The position numbers were made by a program, and so were the translations under genes. Positions 20,120 through 27,829 of a DNA stretch of 64,000 nt are shown here, piece after piece. This stretch comes from Variovorax paradoxus (GTDB lineage: Bacteria > Pseudomonadota > Gammaproteobacteria > Burkholderiales > Burkholderiaceae_C). The notes under the pieces were generated by a model, which worked only from the letters and a program-made list of their open reading frames with translations, was not told the origin of the DNA and searched no databases. The first letter of the stretch is position 1. The number at the start of each line of letters is the position of its first letter. The stretch spans positions 1,302,001 through 1,366,000 of the forward strand of contig NZ_JAUSXG010000001.1 of the NCBI RefSeq assembly GCF_030815855.1. Reading direction: 5' to 3'.

Positions 20120-20137
20120 CCTAGGGGAATCCCTAGG
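20120..20137. promoter_or_regulatory. 18-bp inverted repeat, possible operator
   Basis: CCTAGGG, GAAT, CCCTAGG: perfect 7-bp arms around four bases in the divergent region, seven bp before the PtxS-type palindrome. No T-run follows, so it is not an intrinsic terminator. It could be a second regulator site or an activator site; the protein is unknown. Confidence 0.55.
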
Positions 20138-20143
20138 GTGCTC

Positions 20144-20157
20144 TGAAACCGGTTTCA
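20144..20157. promoter_or_regulatory. PtxS-type LacI-family operator
   Basis: TGAAACCGGTTTCA is a perfect 14-bp palindrome with the central CpG expected for LacI-family repressors. It is the sequence I recall as the operator of PtxS, the 2-ketogluconate-responsive repressor of Pseudomonas. It lies 60 bp before the first ABC gene and abuts a possible -10 element (TATAAG, 20158-20163), a placement suited to repression. The likely ligand is the LacI-type protein encoded at 26032-27057. Confidence 0.75.
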
Positions 20158-20216
20158 TATAAGCTGCAAGCATTGCTTTCGAGGCCTGCGCACGGCTACG
20201 CCCGTGCTCGCCCCCC

Positions 20217-20888
20217 ATGAATTACCAGTTTCAATTCGACGCCGTGTTCGCTGCCTGGCCGCTGCTGCTCAAGGGCACCTGGATCACGATTCAGCTCTCG
20301 CTTTCCGCCACGCTGATCGGCTTGGTCGTAGCCATCTTCTGTGCCTGGGGCAAGACCTCGGGGCCGGGCTGGCTGCGCTTTGTCATCAACGCGTACATCG
20401 AGGTGATCCGCAACACGCCCTTCCTCGTGCAGCTGTTCTTTTTCTTCTTCGCGCTGCCGGCCGTCGGCCTGCGCTGGTCGCCGCAGACGGCTGCGCTCGT
20501 GGCCATGGTGGTGAACCTCGGCGCGTATGCGACCGAGATCATCCGCGCAGGCATCGAGTCGATTCCCAAGGGGCAGATCGAGGCGGGCAGGGCGCTCAAC
20601 CTCAAGCCGTGGGAAATCTTTCGCTTCGTGATCATCAAGCCGGCGCTCAAGGCCATCTACCCGGCACTCACGAGCCAGTTCATCTTGCTGATGCTGAGCT
20701 CGGCCGTGGTGTCGGTCATCTCGGCCGACGACCTGACCTCGGTGGCCGCCAACCTGCAGTCGCAAACGTTCCGCAGCTTCGAGATCTACATCGTGGTGGC
20801 TGCCATCTACCTCGCGTTGGCGCTGGCTTTCTCGGCCATGTTCAAGCTGATCTACAAGCGCACGCTCAACTATCCGGACCGCCGGTAA
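20217..20888 (+). CDS. ABC transporter permease, polar amino acid (HisM/GlnP) family, first subunit
   Basis: A 223-aa inner-membrane permease with the family's EAA-type loop (EAGRALNLKPWEIFRFVIIKPALK) and the N-terminal signature GTWITIQLSLSATLIG of His/Glu-type permeases. It has about five membrane helices. First gene of an operon that continues through a second permease, a solute-binding protein, an ATPase, three sugar-acid enzymes and a repressor. Sequence family alone suggests amino acids; the neighbours suggest that the importer takes up 2-ketogluconate or a related acid. Confidence 0.88.
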   Translation: MNYQFQFDAVFAAWPLLLKGTWITIQLSLSATLIGLVVAIFCAWGKTSGPGWLRFVINAYIEVIRNTPFLVQLFFFFFALPAVGLRWSPQTAALVAMVVNLGAYATEIIRAGIESIPKGQIEAGRALNLKPWEIFRFVIIKPALKAIYPALTSQFILLMLSSAVVSVISADDLTSVAANLQSQTFRSFEIYIVVAAIYLALALAFSAMFKLIYKRTLNYPDRR

Positions 20889-20915
20889 CAAGCCCCGGAC
20901 GGAGCAAGACTCATC

Positions 20916-21569
20916 ATGCGTACCTTCGGTTTTCCCGAATTCCTGTTCATTCTCGAAGCGGCCAAGTGGACCTTGGCGCTCTCCGCCATCGCCTTTGTCG
21001 GCGGCGCGATCCTCGGGTTGATCATCGCGCTCATGCGCACGTCCGAATCAACGTGGGCGCGCGGGGTGTCGACCACCTTCATCCAGATCTTCCAGGGCAC
21101 GCCGCTGCTGCTGCAGCTGTTCCTGGTGTTCTTCGGCGCGCCGGTGCTGGGGCTCGACATCAATCCGTGGGTGGCCGCGGGCGTGGCGCTCGTCCTCAAC
21201 AGCGCGGCCTTCCTTGGCGAGATCTGGCGCGGCTGCATCGAGGCGGTTCCACGCGGCCAGTGGGAAGCCGCCGAAGCGTTGAGCCTCAAGTACAGCGCGC
21301 GCATGCGCGACGTGGTGTTGCCGCAGGCTTTCAAGATTGCGCTGGCGCCCACAGTGGGCTACCTGGTGCAGATCATCAAGGGCACCTCGCTCGCAGCCAT
21401 CATCGGTTTCGTGGAGGTGACGCGTGCGGGGCAAATCGTCAATAACGCGACCTTCCAGCCGCTCATCGTGTTCTCGGTGGTGGCCGCCATCTACTTCGCG
21501 ATCTGCTGGCCGCTCTCGTTGCTGGCGGGCCGCATGGAACGCAAGCGTGCGCAGGCGCTCGCACGCTGA
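20916..21569 (+). CDS. ABC transporter permease, polar amino acid family, second subunit
   Basis: A 217-aa partner permease, 27 nt after the first. It carries ALSAIAFVGGAILGLIIALMR at the N-terminus and the ATPase-contact loop WEAAEALSLKYSARMRDVVLPQAFK. Two different permeases with a family-3 binding protein is the standard HisQ/HisM-like arrangement. A short basic tail (RMERKRAQALAR) ends the protein. Substrate assignment follows the operon context, as for the first subunit. Confidence 0.88.
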   Translation: MRTFGFPEFLFILEAAKWTLALSAIAFVGGAILGLIIALMRTSESTWARGVSTTFIQIFQGTPLLLQLFLVFFGAPVLGLDINPWVAAGVALVLNSAAFLGEIWRGCIEAVPRGQWEAAEALSLKYSARMRDVVLPQAFKIALAPTVGYLVQIIKGTSLAAIIGFVEVTRAGQIVNNATFQPLIVFSVVAAIYFAICWPLSLLAGRMERKRAQALAR

Positions 21570-21618
21570 TCGTTTTTCTCTTTTTTCGTCGCATTCCATT
21601 TTTCAGGAGACACATCCA

Positions 21619-22425
21619 ATGACCCGTACCACCACCCGCCGCGTTGCGCTGGCAGCCCTCGCATCCCTGGGACTGGGCGCCGCACTGACCGTGTTCGCAC
21701 CTTTCGCATCGGCCCAATCCGTGGCCGACATCAAGAAGAAGGGCGAGATCACCATCGGCATGCTGGTCGACTTTCCGCCCTACGGCACCACCAATGCGCA
21801 GAACCAGCCTGACGGCTACGACGCCGACGTGGCCAAGCTGCTGGCTAAAGAGTGGGGCGTCAAGGCCAACATCGTGCCCGTGACCGGCCCGAACCGCATT
21901 CCCTTCCTGCTGACCAACAAGGTCGACGTGCTGGTCGCCTCGCTGGCCATCACGCCCGAGCGCGCCAAGCAGGTGCAGTTCTCGCAGCCCTACGCGGCCG
22001 CCACCATCGTGCTGTACGGCGCCACCAAGACGCCCATCAAGGCCGCAGGCGACCTGAAGGGCCTGCGCGTGGGCGTGGCCCGCGCTTCGACGCAAGACGT
22101 GGCCGTGACCAAGGCCGCACCCGAGGGCACCGAGATCCGCCGTTTCGACGACGACGCCTCGGCCATGCAAGCACTGATCTCGGGCCAGGTCGATGCCATC
22201 GGCTGCTCGGTGACCGTGGCGGCGCAGATCGCCAAGCGCGTACCCGCCGGCAGCTACGAAAACAAGTTCACGCTGGTGCAGCAATCGATGGGCATCGCCA
22301 TGCGTCCGGGCCAGGACGAGCTGCACAAGGCCGTCAACGATTTCGTCGCGAAGAACACCGCCAACGGCGAGCTCAACAAGCTCTACCAGAAGTGGCTGCA
22401 GGCCGACCTGCCGAAGATGCAGTGA
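21619..22425 (+). CDS. ABC transporter periplasmic solute-binding protein (family 3)
   Basis: A 268-aa secreted binding protein; the signal peptide MTRTTTRRVALAALASLGLG ends around FASAQS, possibly Tat-like because of the early arginines. The mature part has the family-3 pattern ITIGMLVDFPPYG, GYDADVAKLLA and LTNKVDVLVASLAITPERA, normally for amino acids. Two features argue for checking the ligand: the usual acidic or aromatic amino-acid-binding signature cannot be judged by eye, and the gene lies within a sugar-acid operon. It follows the second permease by 49 nt, with an AGGAG site before the ATG. Confidence 0.88.
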   Translation: MTRTTTRRVALAALASLGLGAALTVFAPFASAQSVADIKKKGEITIGMLVDFPPYGTTNAQNQPDGYDADVAKLLAKEWGVKANIVPVTGPNRIPFLLTNKVDVLVASLAITPERAKQVQFSQPYAAATIVLYGATKTPIKAAGDLKGLRVGVARASTQDVAVTKAAPEGTEIRRFDDDASAMQALISGQVDAIGCSVTVAAQIAKRVPAGSYENKFTLVQQSMGIAMRPGQDELHKAVNDFVAKNTANGELNKLYQKWLQADLPKMQ

Positions 22426-22460
22426 ACCGCAGGGGCTGAAGAAGAAAAAGGAATCCTGGC

Positions 22461-23216
22461 ATGACGACGGAATCGATCATCCGCATGGAAGCGGTCAACA
22501 AGTGGTACGGTGAATTCCAGGTGTTGACCGGCATCGACCTGTCGGTGCGCCAGGGCGAGCGCATCGTGATCTGCGGGCCTTCGGGCTCGGGCAAGTCCAC
22601 GCTCATTCGCTGCATCAACCGGCTCGAGACGGTGCAGAAGGGCCGCATCGTGGTCGACGGCATCGATCTGACGGCCGGCGGCAAGAACGTGGATGCGGTG
22701 CGTGCCGAAGTGGGCATGGTGTTTCAGCAGTTCAACCTGTTTCCGCACCTCACCATTCTGGAAAACTGCACGCTCGCACCGATGCGCTCGCGTGGCATGA
22801 CCAAGGCGCAGGCGGAAGAGGTGGCCATGAAGTACCTCACGCGCGTGCGCATTCCGGAGCAGGCCAACAAGTATCCGAGCCAACTCTCGGGTGGCCAGCA
22901 GCAGCGCGTGGCCATTGCGCGCGCGCTGTGCATGACGCCCAAGATCATGCTGTTCGACGAGCCTACCTCGGCGCTCGATCCCGAAATGGTCAAGGAAGTG
23001 CTCGACACCATGATCGGCCTGGCCGAAGACGGCATGACCATGCTGTGCGTGACGCACGAAATGGGCTTTGCCCGCAGCGTGGCCGACCGGGTGATCTTCA
23101 TGGCCGACGGCAAGATCGTCGAGCAGGCGCCGCCTCAGGAATTCTTCAGCAATCCGCAGAACGAAAAAACGCGCCAGTTCCTCGGCCAGATCCTGAGTTC
23201 GCACCAGGCTCACTGA
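22461..23216 (+). CDS. ABC transporter ATP-binding protein, polar amino acid family
   Basis: A 251-aa ATPase with an intact Walker A (GPSGSGKST), Q-loop (MVFQQFNLFPH), signature LSGGQQQRVAIARAL, Walker B (IMLFDEPTSALDP) and H-loop (LCVTHEM). It energises the two preceding permeases. Its stop overlaps the kguE-like start codon in an ATG/TGA arrangement, binding transport and metabolism into one transcript. Confidence 0.93.
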   Translation: MTTESIIRMEAVNKWYGEFQVLTGIDLSVRQGERIVICGPSGSGKSTLIRCINRLETVQKGRIVVDGIDLTAGGKNVDAVRAEVGMVFQQFNLFPHLTILENCTLAPMRSRGMTKAQAEEVAMKYLTRVRIPEQANKYPSQLSGGQQQRVAIARALCMTPKIMLFDEPTSALDPEMVKEVLDTMIGLAEDGMTMLCVTHEMGFARSVADRVIFMADGKIVEQAPPQEFFSNPQNEKTRQFLGQILSSHQAH

Positions 23217-23959
23217 TGTCTTTCCAGGTACTGATTTCTCTGTCGTCCTTCGGTGCGGCCGAGGTGGGCCGGCATGGCCAGCTCTGGTGCTCGCAACTGG
23301 CGCTCGAGGCAGGAGCCGATTCGGTCGAGGTGCGCGGCGAGATGTTGCGCAACCCCGATGCGGAACTGCCGTCGCTGGCGGGGCTTGCCTCCGTGTATTC
23401 CAGCCCCGAAGGCCTCTGGGCCGAAGGCGGCTGGCTCGACAGCGCGGCGCTTGCGCGCGGCATTGCTGCCGCAACGAAGCTGGGCGTCAGGCGGCTCAAG
23501 ATGTCGATCGGCGACTTTCGTGCGTCGTCGCACGGATCGCTGTGGGGCCTGAAGGTGCAGCTTGCGGAAACCCGCGTCGAGCTGCTGATCGAGAACGACC
23601 AGACCGTACGCGCCGGCACGCTGCCGGCACTGCAAGCCTTCTTCGACGCGGCCGACCGCGCCGGCGTCGAGCTTGGCATGACCTTCGACATGGGCAACTG
23701 GCACTGGGTCGGCGAATGCCCGCTGCAGGCGGCCGAGGCGCTGGGCCGCCGTGTGCGCTACGTGCATTGCAAGGGCGCACAGCGCCTGCCCCACAAGTGG
23801 GTGGCGGTGCCGCTCGGCGACTCGGCTGCGCCCTGGCGCGCGGTGCTGCGCGCGCTGCCGGCAGACGTGCCGCACGCCATCGAATACCCTCTGGTAGGCG
23901 ACGACCTGCTGGCCGTCACGCGCATGCACATCGACTTCATCCGCGCCGCACGCGCGTAG
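23216..23959 (+). CDS. kguE: KguE-like sugar phosphate isomerase/epimerase
   Basis: A 247-aa TIM-barrel protein of the AP-endonuclease-2-like sugar isomerase/epimerase group. It has metal-ligand-like residues in LLIENDQTV (Glu), FDMGNWHWVG (Asp and His) and RYVHCKGA (His), and a final Glu in HAIEYPLVG. In Pseudomonas, kguE sits with kguK and kguD in the 2-ketogluconate operon and is of this family; its exact reaction is unsettled. The same trio occurs here in the same order, which is the basis of the name. The start overlaps the ATPase stop. Confidence 0.75.
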   Translation: MSFQVLISLSSFGAAEVGRHGQLWCSQLALEAGADSVEVRGEMLRNPDAELPSLAGLASVYSSPEGLWAEGGWLDSAALARGIAAATKLGVRRLKMSIGDFRASSHGSLWGLKVQLAETRVELLIENDQTVRAGTLPALQAFFDAADRAGVELGMTFDMGNWHWVGECPLQAAEALGRRVRYVHCKGAQRLPHKWVAVPLGDSAAPWRAVLRALPADVPHAIEYPLVGDDLLAVTRMHIDFIRAARA

Positions 23960-23967
23960 AACCACAC

Positions 23968-24921
23968 ATGACAGAACCCACCGCTTTCGATGTCGCCCTT
24001 TTCGGCGAGGCCATGCTGCTGCTGGTGGCCGACCGGCCCGGTCCGCTGGAAAACGCAGAGGCGTTCCACAAGCGCACCGCGGGCGCCGAGACCAACGTGG
24101 CCATCGGCCTTTCGCGCCTCGGCCTGAAGGTGGGCTGGGCCAGCCGGCTGGGCACGGACTCGATGGGGCGCTACCTGATTGCAACGATGAAAGCCGAGGG
24201 CATCGACTGCTCGCACGTGATCTGCGACCCCGCGCAGCGCACCGGCTTCCAGTTCAAGGGCCGCGTTACGGACGGCAGCGATCCGCCGGTCGAATACCAC
24301 CGCAAGGGTTCGGCCGCGAGCCAGATGGGACCGGCCGATGTCGATGAAGCCTGGCTGCGTTCGGCGCGCCACTTGCACGCCACGGGCGTGTTCCCGGCCA
24401 TTTCAGACACCAGCCTGCAGGCGGCGATCAAGACGATGGACGTGATGCGCGCGGCCGGCCGCACGATCTCGTTCGACACCAACCTGCGGCCCACACTGTG
24501 GTCTTCGGCCGAAACCATGCGCCACTGGATCAACGAGCTGGCTTCGCGCGCCGACTGGGTGCTGCCCGGCATCGAAGAAGGCCTGCTGCTCACCGGCCAC
24601 ACCCAGCCCGAGGACGTGGCGCGCTTCTACCGCGAGCGCGGTGCGAAGCTGGTGGTCGTCAAGCTCGGTGCCGAGGGTGCCTACTACGACAGCGACGTGG
24701 CCGGCACCGGCCGCATCGACGGTTTTCCGGTGAAGGAAGTCGTCGACACCGTGGGTGCGGGCGACGGCTTTGCGGCCGGCGTGGTGAGCGCATTGCTCGA
24801 AGGCAAGAGCGTGCCCGAGGCCGTGCGCCGCGGCGCCTGGATCGGCGCGCGCGCCGTGCAGGTGCTGGGCGATACCGAAGGCTTGCCGACGCGCACCGAA
24901 CTTGAAGAAGCAGGACTCTGA
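23968..24921 (+). CDS. kguK: 2-ketogluconokinase / 2-dehydro-3-deoxygluconokinase (PfkB family)
   Basis: A 317-aa ribokinase-fold sugar kinase. The N-terminal substrate region GEAMLLLVADRPG and GAETNVAIGLSRLG, and the C-terminal anion hole and base in DTVGAGDGFAAGV (Asp near residue 268), are intact. The family does not distinguish 2-keto-3-deoxygluconate from 2-ketogluconate. The neighbouring kguE-, kguD- and ptxS-like genes favour phosphorylation of 2-ketogluconate to 2-keto-6-phosphogluconate. Separated from kguE by 8 nt and from the dehydrogenase by 2 nt. Confidence 0.8.
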   Translation: MTEPTAFDVALFGEAMLLLVADRPGPLENAEAFHKRTAGAETNVAIGLSRLGLKVGWASRLGTDSMGRYLIATMKAEGIDCSHVICDPAQRTGFQFKGRVTDGSDPPVEYHRKGSAASQMGPADVDEAWLRSARHLHATGVFPAISDTSLQAAIKTMDVMRAAGRTISFDTNLRPTLWSSAETMRHWINELASRADWVLPGIEEGLLLTGHTQPEDVARFYRERGAKLVVVKLGAEGAYYDSDVAGTGRIDGFPVKEVVDTVGAGDGFAAGVVSALLEGKSVPEAVRRGAWIGARAVQVLGDTEGLPTRTELEEAGL

Positions 24922-24923
24922 CC

Positions 24924-25907
24924 ATGACCACAAAAAAGAACGTGCTTGTCTTCCGGCCCTTGCCCGAAGACCAACTGGCGCGCCTGCAGGCCGCGCACCA
25001 TGTCACCGTTGCCGACCCGCGCACCGAACCCGAGGCTTTTGCCGCGGCGCTGCGCACCGCGAACGGCCTGATCGGCGCGAGCCACACGGTCGACGCGGCG
25101 CTGCTCGACGCGGCGCCGCAGCTCCAGGTCATATCGAGCGTGTCGGTCGGCGTGGACAACTACGCGCTGGCGGAACTGCACAAGCGCGGCATCGTGCTGT
25201 GCCACACGCCCGACGTGCTCACCGAGACAGTGGCCGACACGGTGTTCGCGATCCTGATGGCCACGCAGCGGCGCGTGGTCGAGCTCTCGAGCCTGGTGCG
25301 CGAAGGCCGCTGGACGAAGAATATCGGCGATGAACTTTTCGGCACCGATGTGCACGGCAAGACGCTGGGCATTCTCGGTTTCGGCCGCATCGGCCAAGCC
25401 GTGGCGCGGCGCGCTGCGCTGGGCTTCGGCATGCCGGTGCTCTACCACTCGCGCCGCCCGGTCGACCTGGCGGCGCAGGCGCCCGAACTGCAGGGCCGCG
25501 TCACGCACACCCCGCTCGACGAACTGCTCGCGCGTTCGGACATCGTCCTTGCGATGCTGCCGCTCACCGATGCGACGCGCGGCATGATCGATGCTGACTT
25601 TTTCGCGCGCATGAAGCCGCAAGCGTCCTTCATCAATGGCGGCCGTGGCGCCACCGTGAACGAAGCTGCCTTGCTCCACGCGCTCGACCACGGCACATTG
25701 CGCGCCGCCGGCCTCGACGTGTTCGCGAAAGAGCCGCTGCCCGCCGATTCGCCGCTGCGCACGCATCCGCGCGTGACGCCGCTGCCGCACATCGGCTCGG
25801 CCACGCATGAAACGCGGCATGCGATGGCGGAACTGGCGACGACCAATCTGCTGCAGGTGCTGGCGGGCGAGAAACCGACGGCGCCGTACGACACGGCGGC
25901 TGCATGA
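24924..25907 (+). CDS. kguD: D-2-hydroxyacid dehydrogenase, KguD-like 2-keto-6-phosphogluconate reductase
   Basis: A 327-aa NAD(P)-dependent dehydrogenase with the nucleotide motif GFGRIG (152-157) and the catalytic set Arg241 (NGGRGATVNE), Glu270 (DVFAKEPLP) and His289 (PHIGSATHE). This is the GhrB/glyoxylate reductase/2-ketogluconate reductase branch. In the kgu pathway KguD reduces 2-keto-6-phosphogluconate to 6-phosphogluconate, feeding the Entner-Doudoroff pathway. Dinucleotide-fold residues after the GxGxxG (YHSRRPVDL) include arginines, consistent with NADPH use; that is inference. Confidence 0.8.
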   Translation: MTTKKNVLVFRPLPEDQLARLQAAHHVTVADPRTEPEAFAAALRTANGLIGASHTVDAALLDAAPQLQVISSVSVGVDNYALAELHKRGIVLCHTPDVLTETVADTVFAILMATQRRVVELSSLVREGRWTKNIGDELFGTDVHGKTLGILGFGRIGQAVARRAALGFGMPVLYHSRRPVDLAAQAPELQGRVTHTPLDELLARSDIVLAMLPLTDATRGMIDADFFARMKPQASFINGGRGATVNEAALLHALDHGTLRAAGLDVFAKEPLPADSPLRTHPRVTPLPHIGSATHETRHAMAELATTNLLQVLAGEKPTAPYDTAAA

Positions 25908-25923
25908 ATCCCCCGAGGATTTT

Positions 25924-26024
25924 CTCCCTCCCCTTCCGGGGGAGGGCTGGGTTGGGGGCAAGCGGCGCATCCATCGAGCGCTCTGCCTGCCCCCATCCCA
26001 ACCTTCCCCCAGCGGGGGAAGGAG
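25924..26024. repeat. inverted repeat of C-rich/G-rich arms between kguD and ptxS
   Basis: The left arm 25924-25962 (CTCCCTCCCCTTCCGGGGGA...TTGGGGG) pairs with the right arm 25987-26024 (CTGCCCCCATCCCAACC...GGGGGAAGGAG). Each arm also folds on itself (CCCC-TTCC-GGGG, CCCCC-AGC-GGGGG). This looks like a REP/BIME-style intergenic element. Its last bases GAAGGAG (26018-26024) form the ribosome-binding site of the repressor gene, 7 nt before the GTG. Confidence 0.8.
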
Positions 26025-26031
26025 CAAATCC

Positions 26032-27057
26032 GTGAACCCCAGCGGCCGCGCCACCATCGCCGACGTGGCCGAAGCCGCAGGCGTCTCCAAGGCCACCGTC
26101 TCGCGCTTTCTCAACCACCGCGAGCGCCTCTTGAGCCGCGACATCGCCACGCGCGTGGAAGCGGCCATCGCCAAGCTGGCCTACACCCCGAGCCCGATGG
26201 CGCAAGCGCTGAGCCACGGGCGCTCGCGGCTCATCGGCCTGATCGTGGCCGATATCACCAACCCGTATTCAGTGGCCGTGTTGCGCGGTGCCGAGAAGGC
26301 CTGCCAGGATGCGGGCTACCTGGTGATGCTGTTCAACCTCGGCAACGAGAGCGAACGCGAGCGCGAGGCCATCGATGCGCTTGCGGGCTACCAGGTCGAC
26401 GGCTTCATTCTCAACACGCTGGGGCGCGGCAGCAACGTGGTCGATGCGGTCACGCTGCACGGCAAGCCCGCGGTGCTGGTCGACCGCCGGCACGCCGGCA
26501 TGCACACCGATTTCGTCTCGCTCGACAACCATTCGGCGATGCGGGACACCTGCGGCCACCTGGTCGAAGGCGGCTATCGCGAGTTGCTCTACCTGACCGA
26601 GCCGCAAAAAGGCGTGAGCTCGCGGCGCGAACGTGCCGCCGCTTTCGGTGCCTGCGTTGCGGCGCATGAGCCGCGCGTGGCGGGCGAGGTGTTCGAAAGC
26701 GTCGAGGGAGAAAGCGATGCGCTCGACGAAGCCCTGCGCGCCTTGCGTCGACGTGCAAAGCGCGGGCGCCGTGCCGCGGTGGTCGCGGGCAACGCCGTGG
26801 TCACACTGCGCGTGGCGCAGGCCATGGCGCGGCTCGGCTGGCACTTCGGGCAGGAGCTGGGCTTCGTCGGCTTCGACGATCCTGAATGGGCTTCGCTGAT
26901 CGGCCCCGGCCTGAGCACCGTGGCGCAGCCGACCGACGCCATCGGACGGTCGGCCGCTACGTGCCTGATCGAACGGCTGCAGGGACTGGATGCCCCGCCG
27001 CGCCAGTTGCTGCTTCCGGGCCAGCTGGTGGTGCGGGGCTCGTCGCAGCCGGCATAG
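26032..27057 (+). CDS. ptxS: LacI-family transcriptional repressor, PtxS-like
   Basis: A 341-aa LacI/GalR regulator. The N-terminal helix-turn-helix TIADVAEAAGVSKATVSRFL (residues 8-27) is followed by a hinge helix (SPMAQALSHGRSRLIG) and a periplasmic-binding-protein-like effector domain starting LIVADITNPYS. I start it at GTG 26032, preceded by GAAGGAG. Last gene of the kgu-type operon, like ptxS beside kgu in Pseudomonas, and a matching palindrome lies in front of the operon. The expected effector is 2-ketogluconate (inference). Its 3' end overlaps the convergent HNH gene by about 100 bp. Confidence 0.8.
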   Translation: MNPSGRATIADVAEAAGVSKATVSRFLNHRERLLSRDIATRVEAAIAKLAYTPSPMAQALSHGRSRLIGLIVADITNPYSVAVLRGAEKACQDAGYLVMLFNLGNESEREREAIDALAGYQVDGFILNTLGRGSNVVDAVTLHGKPAVLVDRRHAGMHTDFVSLDNHSAMRDTCGHLVEGGYRELLYLTEPQKGVSSRRERAAAFGACVAAHEPRVAGEVFESVEGESDALDEALRALRRRAKRGRRAAVVAGNAVVTLRVAQAMARLGWHFGQELGFVGFDDPEWASLIGPGLSTVAQPTDAIGRSAATCLIERLQGLDAPPRQLLLPGQLVVRGSSQPA

Positions 27058-27340
27058 AAGGCTGATCCGCAGCGCCAACGAGGCGGACGAGTTCGACGCG
27101 CTCGGCAATCCAGCGCTGGAAATTCCGCTCGGCCTGCAGCTTGAACTCGTTGCGCGTGTGGTTGCAAATGGCATGGGCGAGCCGCCGGTGCTTCTGCTTG
27201 CGGACGCCGCCCAGCGTCGAGTCGTTCAAGTGCTCGATGGTGGCCGAGTCAGGGGCACTGCGAGGCTCCGAAAAATCCATGGGCAGGCCGCACCAGTGGC
27301 AGTTGTTGCCGAAGGACGAGCGCAGGGCCTGCACGCTCAT
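26957..27340 (-). CDS. HNH-type endonuclease-like small protein
   Basis: A 127-aa protein beginning MSVQALRSSFGNNCHWCGLPM. The CxxC knuckle (NCHWCG), ATIEHLNDSTLGG and HAICNHTRNE segments follow the HNH nuclease layout of metal-binding Cys, general-base His and a later Asn/His pair. These small solitary HNH proteins are frequent in proteobacteria and their targets are unknown. The last ~35 residues are Ala/Pro-rich and encoded opposite the end of the ptxS-like gene; either both frames are real or this tail is dispensable. Confidence 0.65.
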   Translation of the reverse strand: MSVQALRSSFGNNCHWCGLPMDFSEPRSAPDSATIEHLNDSTLGGVRKQKHRRLAHAICNHTRNEFKLQAERNFQRWIAERVELVRLVGAADQPSMPAATSPAPPAGPEAATGAAGHPVPAAVRSGT

Positions 27341-27370
27341 GGCTGTTGCTGCCCGCGCGGGAGCTGGTGG

Positions 27371-27829
27371 TCAGCCGACTTCGGCAACCAGGTCGATCTC
27401 GACGCAGGCGCCCATCGGCACCTGTGCCACGCCGAACGCGCTGCGCGCATGCGAGCCCTTCTCGGCGCCGAACACTTCGGCAAACAGTTCGCTGGCGCCG
27501 TTGGTCACCAGGTGCTGCTCCGTGAAGGTGCCCACGGAGTTGACCAGGCTCATGACCTTGACGATGCGCGTGATCTTGTTCAGGTCGCCCACGGCCGCGT
27601 GGAGCGTGCCCAGCAGATCGATGGCGATGGCGCGCGCGGCCTGCTTGCCTTCTTCGGTGCTGATGTTCGCGCCGAGCTGGCCGGTCCAGACCTTGCCGTC
27701 CTTCTTGGCGATATGGCCCGAGAGAAAAACCAGGTTGCCGGTGCGCACGAAAGGCACATAGGCCGCGGCAGGGGCGGCGACCGGGGGCAGGGTGATGCCG
27801 AGGCTGGAAAGCTTGTCGTAAACGCTCAT
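27371..27829 (-). CDS. RidA/YjgF-family protein
   Basis: A 152-aa protein of the RidA superfamily, trimeric enzymes that hydrolyse reactive enamines and imines. It matches the longer subgroup starting MSVYDKLSSLGITLPP, with FLSGHIAKKDGKVWTGQLG, the DLLGTLHAAVGDLNKITRIVK block and the C-terminal MGACVEIDLVAEV. The Arg of classical RidA, which binds the substrate carboxylate, lies in this C-terminal region; here the segment reads QVPMGACVEID, so activity is not certain. Its ATG overlaps the stop of the transglutaminase gene (ATGA). Confidence 0.85.
   Translation of the reverse strand: MSVYDKLSSLGITLPPVAAPAAAYVPFVRTGNLVFLSGHIAKKDGKVWTGQLGANISTEEGKQAARAIAIDLLGTLHAAVGDLNKITRIVKVMSLVNSVGTFTEQHLVTNGASELFAEVFGAEKGSHARSAFGVAQVPMGACVEIDLVAEVG

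Noticed and set aside
20120..20137. CCTAGGG/CCCTAGG inverted repeat as a transcription terminator
   Set aside because: Short stem without a T-run and located in a divergent promoter region, so an operator is more likely.
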